Below, one piece after another: positions 1-5,826 of a stretch of DNA of 5,826 nt. The notes under the pieces were generated by a model. The model searched no databases, had not been told where the DNA came from, and was given only the letters and a program-made list of their open reading frames with translations. Where the stretch lies: NCBI GenBank assembly GCA_027619675.1, contig JAQCHG010000134.1, positions 1-5,826 of the forward strand. Reading direction: 5' to 3'. The translations under genes and the position numbers were made by a program. Each line of letters begins with the position of its first letter. Position 1 is the stretch's first letter. The DNA comes from Cyanobacteriota bacterium (GTDB taxonomy: Bacteria; Cyanobacteriota; Cyanobacteriia; Phormidesmidales; Phormidesmidaceae).

Positions 1-1
1 T

Positions 2-2902
2 GGCCAATGGCTAACCCTATTGGCCCAGCAGGGGCATCGCAGTTGCATCCTTTGCGTGGGCCGGGAACTGCCGACGACGGTGACCCATACCGTCAGGGAG
101 CGGTGTCGCAACCATTGGCTGCCGGAATTACCCGCCAATTTGCTAGATCAGCTTGCCTATGGAGCCTGCCGACCCCAGGGGAGTGCCTATGATTGGCGGC
201 GCTGGCATCAGCATTATGGGGGGATTCCCGCTCTGACCCAGCGGCTTGTGAGCCAAGTCTATGGCCTGGGGGAAAGCCTCCAAACCTGGCAGTTGCAGCG
301 GGTGATGGCGTTATCAGCGTTGACCCACTATCTGGAAGATTGGCTGGCCCCCCTCAGTCCACCAGAATGGTCGGTGCTGATGGCGATCGCCCTGCGAAAT
401 ACCCCTTTACCCTTTGGGCAAATCGGCCCCTTGATTGAGGGGGACTCCCCAGCAGATGTGGCCTTTTCCCTACGGCAACGGGGGCTCTGCCAAGTGCCGT
501 CCGAGGGCACCTCAGACTTAGTCTTGGCGGGGGGGCCGCCCTTGCGAAACCACCTGTGTCGAACCTGGGTCACCCAATTGAGCCAAGACCCCACCCTGAA
601 AACACCGGATCCCGAAGCGGCTTGGCTGCGGCAATTGCATTACCACCCCCTGCTGGATCCCCAAGCGGTGGCCCCTGGGCAGCGACAGCGGGTATTGGAG
701 CCCCTGGCGATCGCCCTAGCACCCCGCCTCGCCCCTGGGGAACGCCTCGGTTGGGTGCAGCAGGGGTTGGCCATTAGCCGCCAATTAGAACAGCGGTATC
801 CCGGCGGCTACAGTGCCGGAAATCTCCTGAACCTCGCCCAGTACTGGCAACTTCCCCTCCAGCCGCTATGCCTAGAGCGGTTGACCCTGCGGGGGGCCGA
901 TTTGGACAGCGATCGCTGCCAGGGCATATCCCTTGCTGGGTCGGATCTAGCGGGCACCCACCGCGCCCAACCCCTGGGGCGATCGCCCATTGGGGCCATG
1001 GCTCCCGGCGGGGAAACGGTGGTGATCGGTGACCAAGAGGGCTGTTTGCTGGTGTGGCAAGCCCAAACCGGATGTCTGCAAACCGGGCGACGGTTGGCCC
1101 CCCCCAGTGCCCTCAGGGCCTTGACCCTCAGCGGGGATGGCAGGCTGCTGGTGGAGGGTCGCCAAGATGGTCGCGTCCACCTTTGGCCTTTGGCCGACGG
1201 TTACGGACCTGAACCCCTGACGGGTCCCCAAGGGGCCGCCATTCAGGCCCTGGCCCTTAGTCCCCAGGGGGATTGGCTGGCGGGGGGGGATGCTGCGGGC
1301 AACCTCTACCTGTGGCACTGCGCCTCTGGGGACTGTTATCAGCACATTGACGCCCATGGTGCCGCCGTGGTGGCGATCGCCATTAGCCCCTGCGGTCGGT
1401 TTGTCCTGACGGGCGATCGCGACGGCAATGCGACGGAATGGTGCGCCACCACTGGCACCCCGCGCCAGCGCTATCAAGGGCGATCGGGGGCTTGGCTGGG
1501 CACCGTTGGCTACAGGCCAGGACCGGACGCCGATCCCATCCCCATGGCCTTTGGCCAGGATGCCGGCCAAGCCATGCTGTGGCCCTTAACCGCCAGCACT
1601 GGAATCGCTCAACAGGTGTTGCCTCGGCCCCAAGACGGCAGCCTAGAGATGCCCATTGCGGCAGCCCTCAGCCCCGATGGTCGCTATGGGGCGATCGGCG
1701 ATATCAGCGGCACCGTTTACCTCTGGGATCTGGTGCAACGGCAATGGCTCCGGTCCATCCCCCTCACCACCCCCGTCACCGACCTCAACTTTAGTCCTGA
1801 GGGTGAATACCTGATGGTGTGCCAAGACCAGCGGGCACAGATTTGGCAACTTCCCAACCTAGAGCCTTGGCGCACCTGGGATGGTCATTATCCCCTCGCC
1901 ACTGCCTTGGGGATCACCAGCCCCTGCCCACCATCGGGGCCGCTGCCTCAACCAACCGTTCCCCCGCGTCCCCACCTCCTCAGCGGCCATCCAGACCATA
2001 CCCTGCGGTGTTGGCAACAGGGAGCCGTGGGGCCGTGGCGCACGACTAACCGCCTCACCCTGCCAGCGGCCAAACCCCTGCGCACCCTGATCACAGGCTC
2101 CCAAAACCAGGTGTGGGTCGCTGGGGATGAGCACAGCCTCCACCTTTGGGACTGCCATCAACAGGTGTGGCTGCCGACGGTGATTCAGCCCAGCGCGCCC
2201 ATCACCTCAGGGGGCCTCAATACCACGGAAACCTGGCTAGCCCTGGGGGATGAGCAGGGCGGTCTCTCCCTTTGGCACCTGCCCACCCAAATCTGCCGAT
2301 GGCGATTCACCCGCCACGATCGCGCCCTGCGCACCCTAGCCTTTAGCCCCGATGGTCAGGTGATCGCCTGCGGCAGCTACGACCACACCCTGAGCGGTTG
2401 GGATTTGCAAGGCCAGCAGCAATGGCACCTGAGGGGCCACCACCACCGCCTGTCAGACCTGTGCTTTGCCGATGCCCACACCCTGTTTAGCGTTGACCGG
2501 GGCGGGACGGTCTGCCAATGGGACCTGACCACCCATACCCAGCAGCGTTGCTGGGAAATCCCCCACCTGATCCATGCCCTAGTGCGGGATCCCCAAGGCA
2601 GCCCCCTGGCCGTGATCGAAACGGCGCAGCAGTTGGAAATTTTGGACCTGCTACAGTCCCAGGTGCGCCTTACCCTGCCCTGTGCCCAGCCCCTGTGGCG
2701 TACCTTTGCCAGTCCCGAAGGGCGTTATTTGCTCAGCGCCAGCCAAGGGGGGCAACTCACCCTTTGGGACTTAACCACTGGCCAATTGGAGGGCGATCTA
2801 CGGGTAGATCGCCCCTATGAAGCCCTGGGGATTCGCGGCTGCACCGGACTCACCCCAGGGGAAGAGGACCTGTTCCGGATCCTGGGGGCGGTGGATTACT
2901 AA
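2..2902 (+). CDS. NB-ARC/STAND-type WD40 repeat protein, C-terminal 966 residues (5' partial)
   Basis: The frame is open to the left edge, so the true start and the P-loop are outside the window; a TTG at 20 is not a credible start. Numbering from the first visible codon, residues 1-110 (SCILCVGRELP near 14-24, YGGIPALTQRLV near 72-83) resemble the end of an NB-ARC ATPase module. Residues about 117-195 look like the following winged helix. Residues 205-285 are a helical linker (GYSAGNLLNL near 269). Residues 293-318 are pentapeptide-like (LTLRGADLD, ISLAGSDLA). About 14 WD40 blades follow, with strand-d Trp at 352, 395, 438, 480, 527, 575, 615, 671, 716, 758, 800, 840 and 922; blade 13 has Ile near 880. 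That fits two seven-bladed propellers. The C-terminus (RPYEALGIRG...TGLT...LGAV) matches the usual end of cyanobacterial proteins of this class, so the 3' end is intact. Blade 8 carries a Pro-rich insertion at 640-658. Such proteins are thought to be ligand-triggered switches using the propeller as sensor; the partner and role here are unknown. It lies 225 bp upstream of acsF and probably belongs to a separate transcript. Confidence 0.88.
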   Translation, partial: GQWLTLLAQQGHRSCILCVGRELPTTVTHTVRERCRNHWLPELPANLLDQLAYGACRPQGSAYDWRRWHQHYGGIPALTQRLVSQVYGLGESLQTWQLQRVMALSALTHYLEDWLAPLSPPEWSVLMAIALRNTPLPFGQIGPLIEGDSPADVAFSLRQRGLCQVPSEGTSDLVLAGGPPLRNHLCRTWVTQLSQDPTLKTPDPEAAWLRQLHYHPLLDPQAVAPGQRQRVLEPLAIALAPRLAPGERLGWVQQGLAISRQLEQRYPGGYSAGNLLNLAQYWQLPLQPLCLERLTLRGADLDSDRCQGISLAGSDLAGTHRAQPLGRSPIGAMAPGGETVVIGDQEGCLLVWQAQTGCLQTGRRLAPPSALRALTLSGDGRLLVEGRQDGRVHLWPLADGYGPEPLTGPQGAAIQALALSPQGDWLAGGDAAGNLYLWHCASGDCYQHIDAHGAAVVAIAISPCGRFVLTGDRDGNATEWCATTGTPRQRYQGRSGAWLGTVGYRPGPDADPIPMAFGQDAGQAMLWPLTASTGIAQQVLPRPQDGSLEMPIAAALSPDGRYGAIGDISGTVYLWDLVQRQWLRSIPLTTPVTDLNFSPEGEYLMVCQDQRAQIWQLPNLEPWRTWDGHYPLATALGITSPCPPSGPLPQPTVPPRPHLLSGHPDHTLRCWQQGAVGPWRTTNRLTLPAAKPLRTLITGSQNQVWVAGDEHSLHLWDCHQQVWLPTVIQPSAPITSGGLNTTETWLALGDEQGGLSLWHLPTQICRWRFTRHDRALRTLAFSPDGQVIACGSYDHTLSGWDLQGQQQWHLRGHHHRLSDLCFADAHTLFSVDRGGTVCQWDLTTHTQQRCWEIPHLIHALVRDPQGSPLAVIETAQQLEILDLLQSQVRLTLPCAQPLWRTFASPEGRYLLSASQGGQLTLWDLTTGQLEGDLRVDRPYEALGIRGCTGLTPGEEDLFRILGAVDY
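2791..2814. repeat. Perfect 11-bp-arm inverted repeat inside the WD40 gene
   Basis: GGGCGATCTAC (2791-2801) and GTAGATCGCCC (2804-2814) are exact inverted copies around GG, spanning codons for GDLRVDRP near the protein's end. Each arm contains GCGATC or GATCGC, six bases of the HIP1 octamer. The transcript could fold into a strong hairpin about 90 nt before the stop codon. Confidence 0.7.
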
Positions 2903-2912
2903 GGGCTGTCGC

Positions 2913-2950
2913 CCCAGGCGTGAGCGTCGGCCTGGGAATACCGATTTTTT
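2913..2950 (+). terminator. Candidate intrinsic terminator after the WD40 gene
   Basis: A perfect 7-bp stem, CCCAGGC (2913-2919) with GCCTGGG (2930-2936), encloses a 10-nt loop. A run of six T (2945-2950) begins 8 nt after the stem. It starts 10 nt past the WD40 stop codon, the right place for a terminator. The large loop and the gap before the T run make it weaker than a textbook case. A competing short stem, GGGC (2903-2906) with GCCC (2911-2914), overlaps its left arm. Confidence 0.45.
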
Positions 2951-2980
2951 ACTTGGCGCACCTTAGAAACGTTGAAGTGC

Positions 2981-3010
2981 TTGATACATCTGTGTTTGAC
3001 GGATTGTAAA
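2981..3010 (+). promoter_or_regulatory. Candidate sigma-70-type promoter for acsF
   Basis: TTGATA (2981-2986, five of six to the -35 consensus) and TGTAAA (3005-3010, four of six to the -10 consensus) are 18 bp apart. This would start transcription near 3017 and give a leader of about 110 nt. An alternative -35-like TTGACG (2996-3001) has no good -10 partner at 17 bp. The call rests on consensus matching only. Confidence 0.3.
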
Positions 3011-3025
3011 AGCTGCGGCGATCGC

Positions 3026-3058
3026 CCACGGTAGGGGTTCAGGTTCCTGATACCGTGG
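3026..3058 (+). promoter_or_regulatory. Bulged stem-loop in the acsF leader
   Basis: CCACGGTA (3026-3033) is perfectly complementary to TACCGTGG (3051-3058). Directly inside, TCAG (3039-3042) pairs with CTGA (3047-3050) around a GTTC loop. The 3' arm is thus a continuous 12-nt strand, while the 5' arm carries a 5-nt GGGGT bulge (3034-3038). No T tract follows, so it is not a simple intrinsic terminator. If transcription starts near 3017, the hairpin sits at the 5' end of the acsF mRNA, where it could stabilise the message or act as a regulatory element. It does not match a riboswitch class I recognise. Confidence 0.5.
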
Positions 3059-3060
3059 AC

Positions 3061-3091
3061 AAGTCAATGGTTTCCATAGGTAAGTCATTGG
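3061..3091. repeat. Pair of 10-bp direct repeats, 21 bp apart, upstream of acsF
   Basis: AAGTCAATGG (3061-3070) and AAGTCATTGG (3082-3091) match at nine of ten positions and start 21 bp apart, about two helical turns. A small inverted repeat, ATGG-TTT-CCAT (3067-3077), overlaps the first copy. Same-face direct repeats of this kind are typical of DNA sites bound by tandem regulators. Spacing and sequence differ from the 11-bp-spaced HLR1 element bound by cyanobacterial RpaB, so no regulator is assigned. Confidence 0.4.
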
Positions 3092-3099
3092 CTTGATTT

Positions 3100-3112
3100 C
3101 TGTTCAGAACAG
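3100..3112. promoter_or_regulatory. 13-bp perfect palindrome just before acsF, possible operator
   Basis: CTGTTC (3100-3105) and GAACAG (3107-3112) are perfect inverted copies around a single A, ending 15 bp before the acsF ATG. As DNA it resembles a dimeric repressor half-site pair. As RNA it would make only a 5-bp stem with a 3-nt loop, followed by CTTTTT. No known consensus is assigned; it is not the GTA-N8-TAC pattern of NtcA. Confidence 0.35.
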
Positions 3113-3127
3113 CTTTTTAGAACCGCT

Positions 3128-4198
3128 ATGGTCAGCACCGTTTCTCCCTCGGGCCAGCCGGACCTCCAGGTCAAAACGGCGATCGCAGAAAACCTGCTCA
3201 CCCCCCGCTTCTACACCACTGATTTTGAGAAAGCCGCGAACCTTGACCTCTCCGCTGGGGAAGAGGACTTAGCCACCATGGTGGCGGAAATGAAGGCGGA
3301 CTATAACCGCTACCATTTCAGCCGCAGCGAAGCCTTTAAGGGCAATTGGGATCACATTCAGGGCGAAGACCGGGAAGCCTTTATTGAGTATTTAGAACGC
3401 TCCTGTGTGTCGGAGTTTTCTGGTTTTCTCCTGTTCAAGGAACTGTCGCGCCGCCTCAAGGATCGCAGCCCAATCTTGGCGGAGATCTTTCACCTGATGG
3501 CACGGGATGAGGCCCGCCATGCAGGGTTCCTCAACAAAGCTATGGGGGACTTCAACATCTCCCTCGATTTGGCGAAACTCACCCGCCACCGCACCTACAC
3601 CTTCTTCCCGGTGGAGTGGATCATCTATGCCGTTTACCTGTCGGAGAAGATCGGCTATTGGCGCTACATTCTGATCTATCGCCACCTACAGCAGCATCCA
3701 GAAAACAGCTTCTACCCCCTCTTTGATTATTTTGAAAGCTGGTGCCAAGACGAAAACCGCCACGGGGATGTTTTTAAGGCCCTGCTGCGATCGCAGCCCC
3801 ACATGTGGCAGGGCTGGCAGGCGCGGTTTTGGAGTCGGTTCTTTTTGCTGTCGGTGTTTGCCACCCACACCCTGACGGTCCACGAGCGGTCCCGCTTTTA
3901 CGAAATGCTGGGGCTAGACGCCACCCAATTTGATGAAGAGGTGGTGCGCCAAACCAACGCCACCGCCGCACGGGCCTTCCCGGTGACGTTGAATGTGGCG
4001 CATCCCAATTTCTTCAAACGGTTGAACCGGTGCTCTGAGCGGAACGTGAAGCTGAAGGCGATCGCCGCCAGCCAAGCCCCGGCTGCGGTGAAGCTGCTGC
4101 GGAAACTGCCCCACTGGCTGGGCACCACCGCCGATCTGCTCAACCTGTTTTTGATGAAACCCGTAGATGCCGAGGCCACCCGCCACCAGATCTGTTAG
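3128..4198 (+). CDS. acsF: Mg-protoporphyrin IX monomethyl ester (oxidative) cyclase, aerobic, diiron
   Basis: This 356-residue protein has the normal length for cyanobacterial AcsF (ChlA). The enzyme uses O2 and reductant to close the fifth ring of Mg-protoporphyrin IX 13-monomethyl ester, giving divinyl protochlorophyllide, and acts at membranes with the Ycf54 partner. Two ExxH diiron motifs are visible: RDEARH (E128, H131) and QDENRH (E209, H212). E96 in SEFSGF and probably E173 in LSEKIGYWRY are the other likely helix ligands (inferred from the ferritin-like fold). Family blocks TPRFYTTDFE (25-34), YNRYHF (59-64), FKGNWDHI (70-77), HAGFLNK (131-137), and KIGYWRYILIYRHL (174-187) are all present, so nothing suggests inactivation. 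The N-terminus MVSTVSP fits the family and supports the ATG at 3128; there is no clear Shine-Dalgarno sequence. Cyanobacteria may carry two paralogs, ChlAI for oxic and ChlAII for low-oxygen conditions. The ho2-hemN partners typical of chlAII are absent here, which mildly favours the oxic form. Downstream gene is convergent. Confidence 0.96.
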   Translation: MVSTVSPSGQPDLQVKTAIAENLLTPRFYTTDFEKAANLDLSAGEEDLATMVAEMKADYNRYHFSRSEAFKGNWDHIQGEDREAFIEYLERSCVSEFSGFLLFKELSRRLKDRSPILAEIFHLMARDEARHAGFLNKAMGDFNISLDLAKLTRHRTYTFFPVEWIIYAVYLSEKIGYWRYILIYRHLQQHPENSFYPLFDYFESWCQDENRHGDVFKALLRSQPHMWQGWQARFWSRFFLLSVFATHTLTVHERSRFYEMLGLDATQFDEEVVRQTNATAARAFPVTLNVAHPNFFKRLNRCSERNVKLKAIAASQAPAAVKLLRKLPHWLGTTADLLNLFLMKPVDAEATRHQIC

Positions 4199-4240
4199 GG
4201 GCGGTGAGGGGTTGGAACCTTGGTTACCCCGTCGCTCCCC
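4198..4240. terminator. GC-rich imperfect inverted repeat between convergent acsF and mntB, possible bidirectional terminator
   Basis: Two G-rich and two C-rich blocks face each other: GGGG (4198-4201) with CCCC (4237-4240), and GGGGT (4208-4212) with ACCCC (4226-4230). Mismatches lie between them and the loop is about 13 nt. It fills the whole 41-bp gap between the two stop codons. No T run exists on either strand, so factor-independent termination is uncertain. Confidence 0.3.
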
Positions 4241-5145
4241 TAGGACCGCCCTCCTCGCCACAGCCCCCGCAACTCCTGCATCAGGGGCGAGGGGGTGCGG
4301 GGGGCAGCGGGTTGGGTTAAAACACCGTGGCGGGGGCTAAACAGCAGCGCCACGGTAAAGAAACCAGAAACCACGAGGACGATCGCCGGCCCCGAGGGCA
4401 GGTTAAACCAGTAGCTCAGATATAGACCGCCCAGGCTAGACACCACCCCAATGGCGGCCCCCACCCCCATCACCTGATGGAGGCGAGGCACCAGCAGGTA
4501 CGCGGTGGCCCCAGGGGTAATCAGCAACGACAGCACCAGCACCACCCCCACCGCCTTGAGGCTGGCCACCACCGTCAAGGCAATCAGCGCCATCAGCCCA
4601 AAGTTGAGCAGGTTGACCGGCAGCCCCACCGCCTGCGCCCCTAGGGGGTCAAAGGTGTAAAACAGCAGTTCCTTATACAGCAGCGCCACCACCAGCAACA
4701 CCAGCACCGCCATGATCAGGGTGTCCCGCACGTCGCTGGCGGTGACGCCAAGGATGTTGCCAAAGAGGAAGTGGTTGAGGTCGATTTTGTTCTTCTTTTG
4801 AATTACCGTGATCAGGGTGATGCCCAGGGCAAAGAAAGCGGAGAAGACAATGCCCATGGCGGCGTCTTCTTTGACGGGCGATCGCGTGCGAATCCAGCCG
4901 ATGATTAAGGTGCTGAGCACCCCGGCAATAAAGGCCCCAACGAAGATATTGACCCCCAACCAAAAGGCGATCGCCAACCCCGGCAAGACGGAATGGCTGA
5001 TGGCATCCCCCATCAGGGCGAGGCGCTGCACGATCAGGTAGCTGCCCACCACGGCGCAGATGATGCCCACCAGCACCGCCACCACCAGAGATCGCTGCAT
5101 AAAGCCATACTGCAACGGCTCTAAAAACAGTTGAAAAACATCCAT
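4240..5145 (-). CDS. mntB: Metal-ion (probably manganese) ABC transporter permease
   Basis: A 301-residue, very hydrophobic protein of the ABC-3 (ZnuB/MntB/TroC) permease family, forming the inner-membrane channel for divalent metal. About eight membrane segments are apparent, near residues 19-39, 52-70, 72-86, 95-116, 142-158, 180-215, 226-246 and 253-270. The family block ALMGDAISHSVLPGLAIAF (43-61), the KEDAAMGIVFSAFFALGI segment (92-109) and NHFLFGNILGV (124-134) are intact, as is VLSLLITPGATAYLLV (204-219). The last block, NHFLFGNILG, and the overall sequence fit cyanobacterial MntB better than ZnuB, but substrate cannot be fixed from the permease alone. The ATG at 5143-5145 follows the ATPase stop by 15 bp, so the two are one operon; GGGTG lies 11 bp before the ATG as a poor ribosome site. 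The C-terminal tail after residue 271 is Pro/Arg-rich and cytoplasmic-looking. In Synechocystis the mntCAB operon is controlled by ManS/ManR; the promoter here is outside the window. Confidence 0.85.
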   Translation of the reverse strand: MDVFQLFLEPLQYGFMQRSLVVAVLVGIICAVVGSYLIVQRLALMGDAISHSVLPGLAIAFWLGVNIFVGAFIAGVLSTLIIGWIRTRSPVKEDAAMGIVFSAFFALGITLITVIQKKNKIDLNHFLFGNILGVTASDVRDTLIMAVLVLLVVALLYKELLFYTFDPLGAQAVGLPVNLLNFGLMALIALTVVASLKAVGVVLVLSLLITPGATAYLLVPRLHQVMGVGAAIGVVSSLGGLYLSYWFNLPSGPAIVLVVSGFFTVALLFSPRHGVLTQPAAPRTPSPLMQELRGLWRGGRS

Positions 5146-5160
5146 TGCCGCCGCACACCC

Positions 5161-5826
5161 CTAGGCCGCATAAAAACTGACTTGCCCCCCGTAGGCATGG
5201 TGCAGATGCTCGGGCCTGAGCACCTGGGATCGAGGCCCCGCCGCGATTAGGGAGCGGTTCAGCAAAATCAACTCGTCAAAGTGGGTGATGGATTCCCCCA
5301 AATCGTGGTTCACCACCAGCACCATCTTCCCCGCCGCCGCCAGGTCTTGAAACACGGTAAAGAGGATGGCTTCAGTTTTTTGATCCACCCCCGTGAAGGG
5401 TTCGTCAAAGCAAAAGAAGTCCGCCTGCTGAGCCAGGGATCGGGCCAAAAACACCCGTTGCTGCTGCCCGCCGGACAACTCGCCAAGGGGGCGATCGCGC
5501 AGGGTCGCCATATCCACCCGTTCCAGCGCCTCCAGGGCAATGCGACGGCTAACGGTCGAAAACCGCCGCAGCCATCCGGTTTGACTCGTGCGCCCCATCA
5601 TCACCACATCCCACACCGTAGCGGGATAGCGCCAGTCGATTTGGCTGCGCTGGGGCACATAGGCAATGCGGTGCCGTTGATCCACCAGGGGGCGATCGCC
5701 CCACTGCACCGTCCCCGCCGTCGGCGGCACTAACCCCAGCAATGCCTTAATCAGGGTGCTTTTGCCCGCCCCATTGGGGCCAATCAACCCCGTCAGGCGA
5801 CCGGGGGTGAGGGTGAGGGTGACCTG
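5161..5826 (-). CDS. mntA: Metal-ion (probably manganese) ABC transporter ATP-binding protein (5' partial)
   Basis: The frame runs off the right edge, leaving the C-terminal 221 residues; perhaps 30-50 N-terminal residues are missing. A TTG at 5785-5787 is not the start because strand residues before it (QVTLTLTPGRLTG) belong to the normal ABC fold leading into the P-loop. In fragment numbering, Walker A GPNGAGKST is at 16-24, the Q-loop glutamine at 59 (YVPQRSQIDW), the signature LSGGQQQR at 117-124, Walker B FFCFDEP at 137-143 and the switch histidine at 174 (VVNHDL). All catalytic parts are present. The SQIDWRYPATVWDVVMMGR stretch after the Q-loop (61-79) is characteristic of the Mn/Zn/Fe-type importers. 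It powers metal uptake through the downstream permease. The usual cyanobacterial order mntC-mntA-mntB predicts a substrate-binding lipoprotein gene just beyond the right edge. Zn (znuC) remains an alternative. Confidence 0.87.
   Translation of the reverse strand, partial: QVTLTLTPGRLTGLIGPNGAGKSTLIKALLGLVPPTAGTVQWGDRPLVDQRHRIAYVPQRSQIDWRYPATVWDVVMMGRTSQTGWLRRFSTVSRRIALEALERVDMATLRDRPLGELSGGQQQRVFLARSLAQQADFFCFDEPFTGVDQKTEAILFTVFQDLAAAGKMVLVVNHDLGESITHFDELILLNRSLIAAGPRSQVLRPEHLHHAYGGQVSFYAA

Larger units (their letters stand above)
383..5699. repeat. HIP1 octamers (GCGATCGC), 14 dispersed copies
   Basis: Perfect copies begin at 383, 707, 909, 979, 1373, 1413, 3018, 3179, 3787, 4058, 4878, 4967, 5491 and 5692. 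Many are within the longer GGCGATCGCC. This is about one per 416 bp, far above chance, and is the hallmark of many cyanobacterial genomes. All but the copy at 3018 are inside genes. The stretch 1421-3017 has none, although partial versions occur there. Confidence 0.95.

Noticed and set aside
20..22. TTG as start codon of the WD40 gene
   Set aside because: The frame is open upstream to the window edge and the residues after it already match the interior of an NB-ARC module, so the gene begins outside the window.
947..1570. 207-codon open frame on the minus strand within the WD40 gene
   Set aside because: It is antisense to well-supported WD40 repeats, has low-complexity Gly/Pro/Arg-rich composition and no recognisable domain; such frames are expected in GC-rich coding DNA.
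3100..3118. Palindrome plus CTTTTT read as an intrinsic terminator or attenuator before acsF
   Set aside because: As RNA it gives only a 5-bp, AU-rich stem and five T, too weak to call a terminator.
4673..5158. 161-codon minus-strand frame overlapping the permease
   Set aside because: It is a frame shadow of mntB, rich in Arg, His and Gly with no membrane or family pattern, whereas the mntB frame is clearly conserved.
5281..5733. 150-codon plus-strand frame opposite the ATPase gene
   Set aside because: It is antisense to intact Walker A, signature and Walker B motifs and shows no domain of its own.
5785..5787. TTG as start codon of the ATPase gene
   Set aside because: It would begin one residue before Walker A and drop the preceding beta-strands, which are encoded in frame up to the window edge.
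1..5826. tRNA, rRNA, CRISPR array, insertion sequence or phage genes
   Set aside because: I saw no cloverleaf, regularly spaced repeat-spacer array, transposase motif or terminal inverted repeats on either strand.

Overview
The window looks like a piece of a GC-rich cyanobacterial chromosome. Three things point that way: fourteen perfect HIP1 octamers (GCGATCGC) in 5.8 kb, an oxygen-dependent chlorophyll-biosynthesis cyclase (AcsF), and a large STAND/NB-ARC-type protein with C-terminal WD40 repeats of a layout common in cyanobacteria. The species cannot be named from this sequence alone.

Layout. (1) Positions 2-2902, plus strand: the C-terminal 966 residues of a large NB-ARC/STAND-WD40 protein. 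Its N-terminus and nucleotide-binding P-loop lie off the left edge. The visible part holds the end of the ATPase module, a winged-helix-like segment, a linker with pentapeptide-like repeats and about 14 WD40 blades, enough for two seven-bladed propellers. (2) Positions 2903-3127: a 225-bp gap with a candidate terminator for the WD40 gene, a weak candidate promoter, and an unusually ordered leader before the next gene (bulged hairpin, 21-bp-spaced direct repeats, 13-bp palindrome). (3) Positions 3128-4198, plus strand: acsF, the diiron Mg-protoporphyrin IX monomethyl ester cyclase, complete. (4) A 41-bp convergent gap with GC-rich complementary arms. (5) Positions 4240-5826, minus strand: an ABC metal-ion transporter operon read right to left, with the ATPase (its start lies off the right edge) followed 15 bp later by the membrane permease. 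The best match is the manganese transporter MntAB; the binding protein MntC would be expected beyond the right edge.

How the genes relate. AcsF makes the isocyclic ring of chlorophyll and needs a diiron centre and oxygen. The metal transporter would supply Mn (or possibly Zn/Fe), so both neighbours serve photosynthesis in a broad sense, but they are convergent and not co-transcribed. The WD40/STAND protein is probably independent and its role is unknown. No RNA gene, CRISPR array, insertion sequence or phage gene was seen. The least explained part is the acsF leader.
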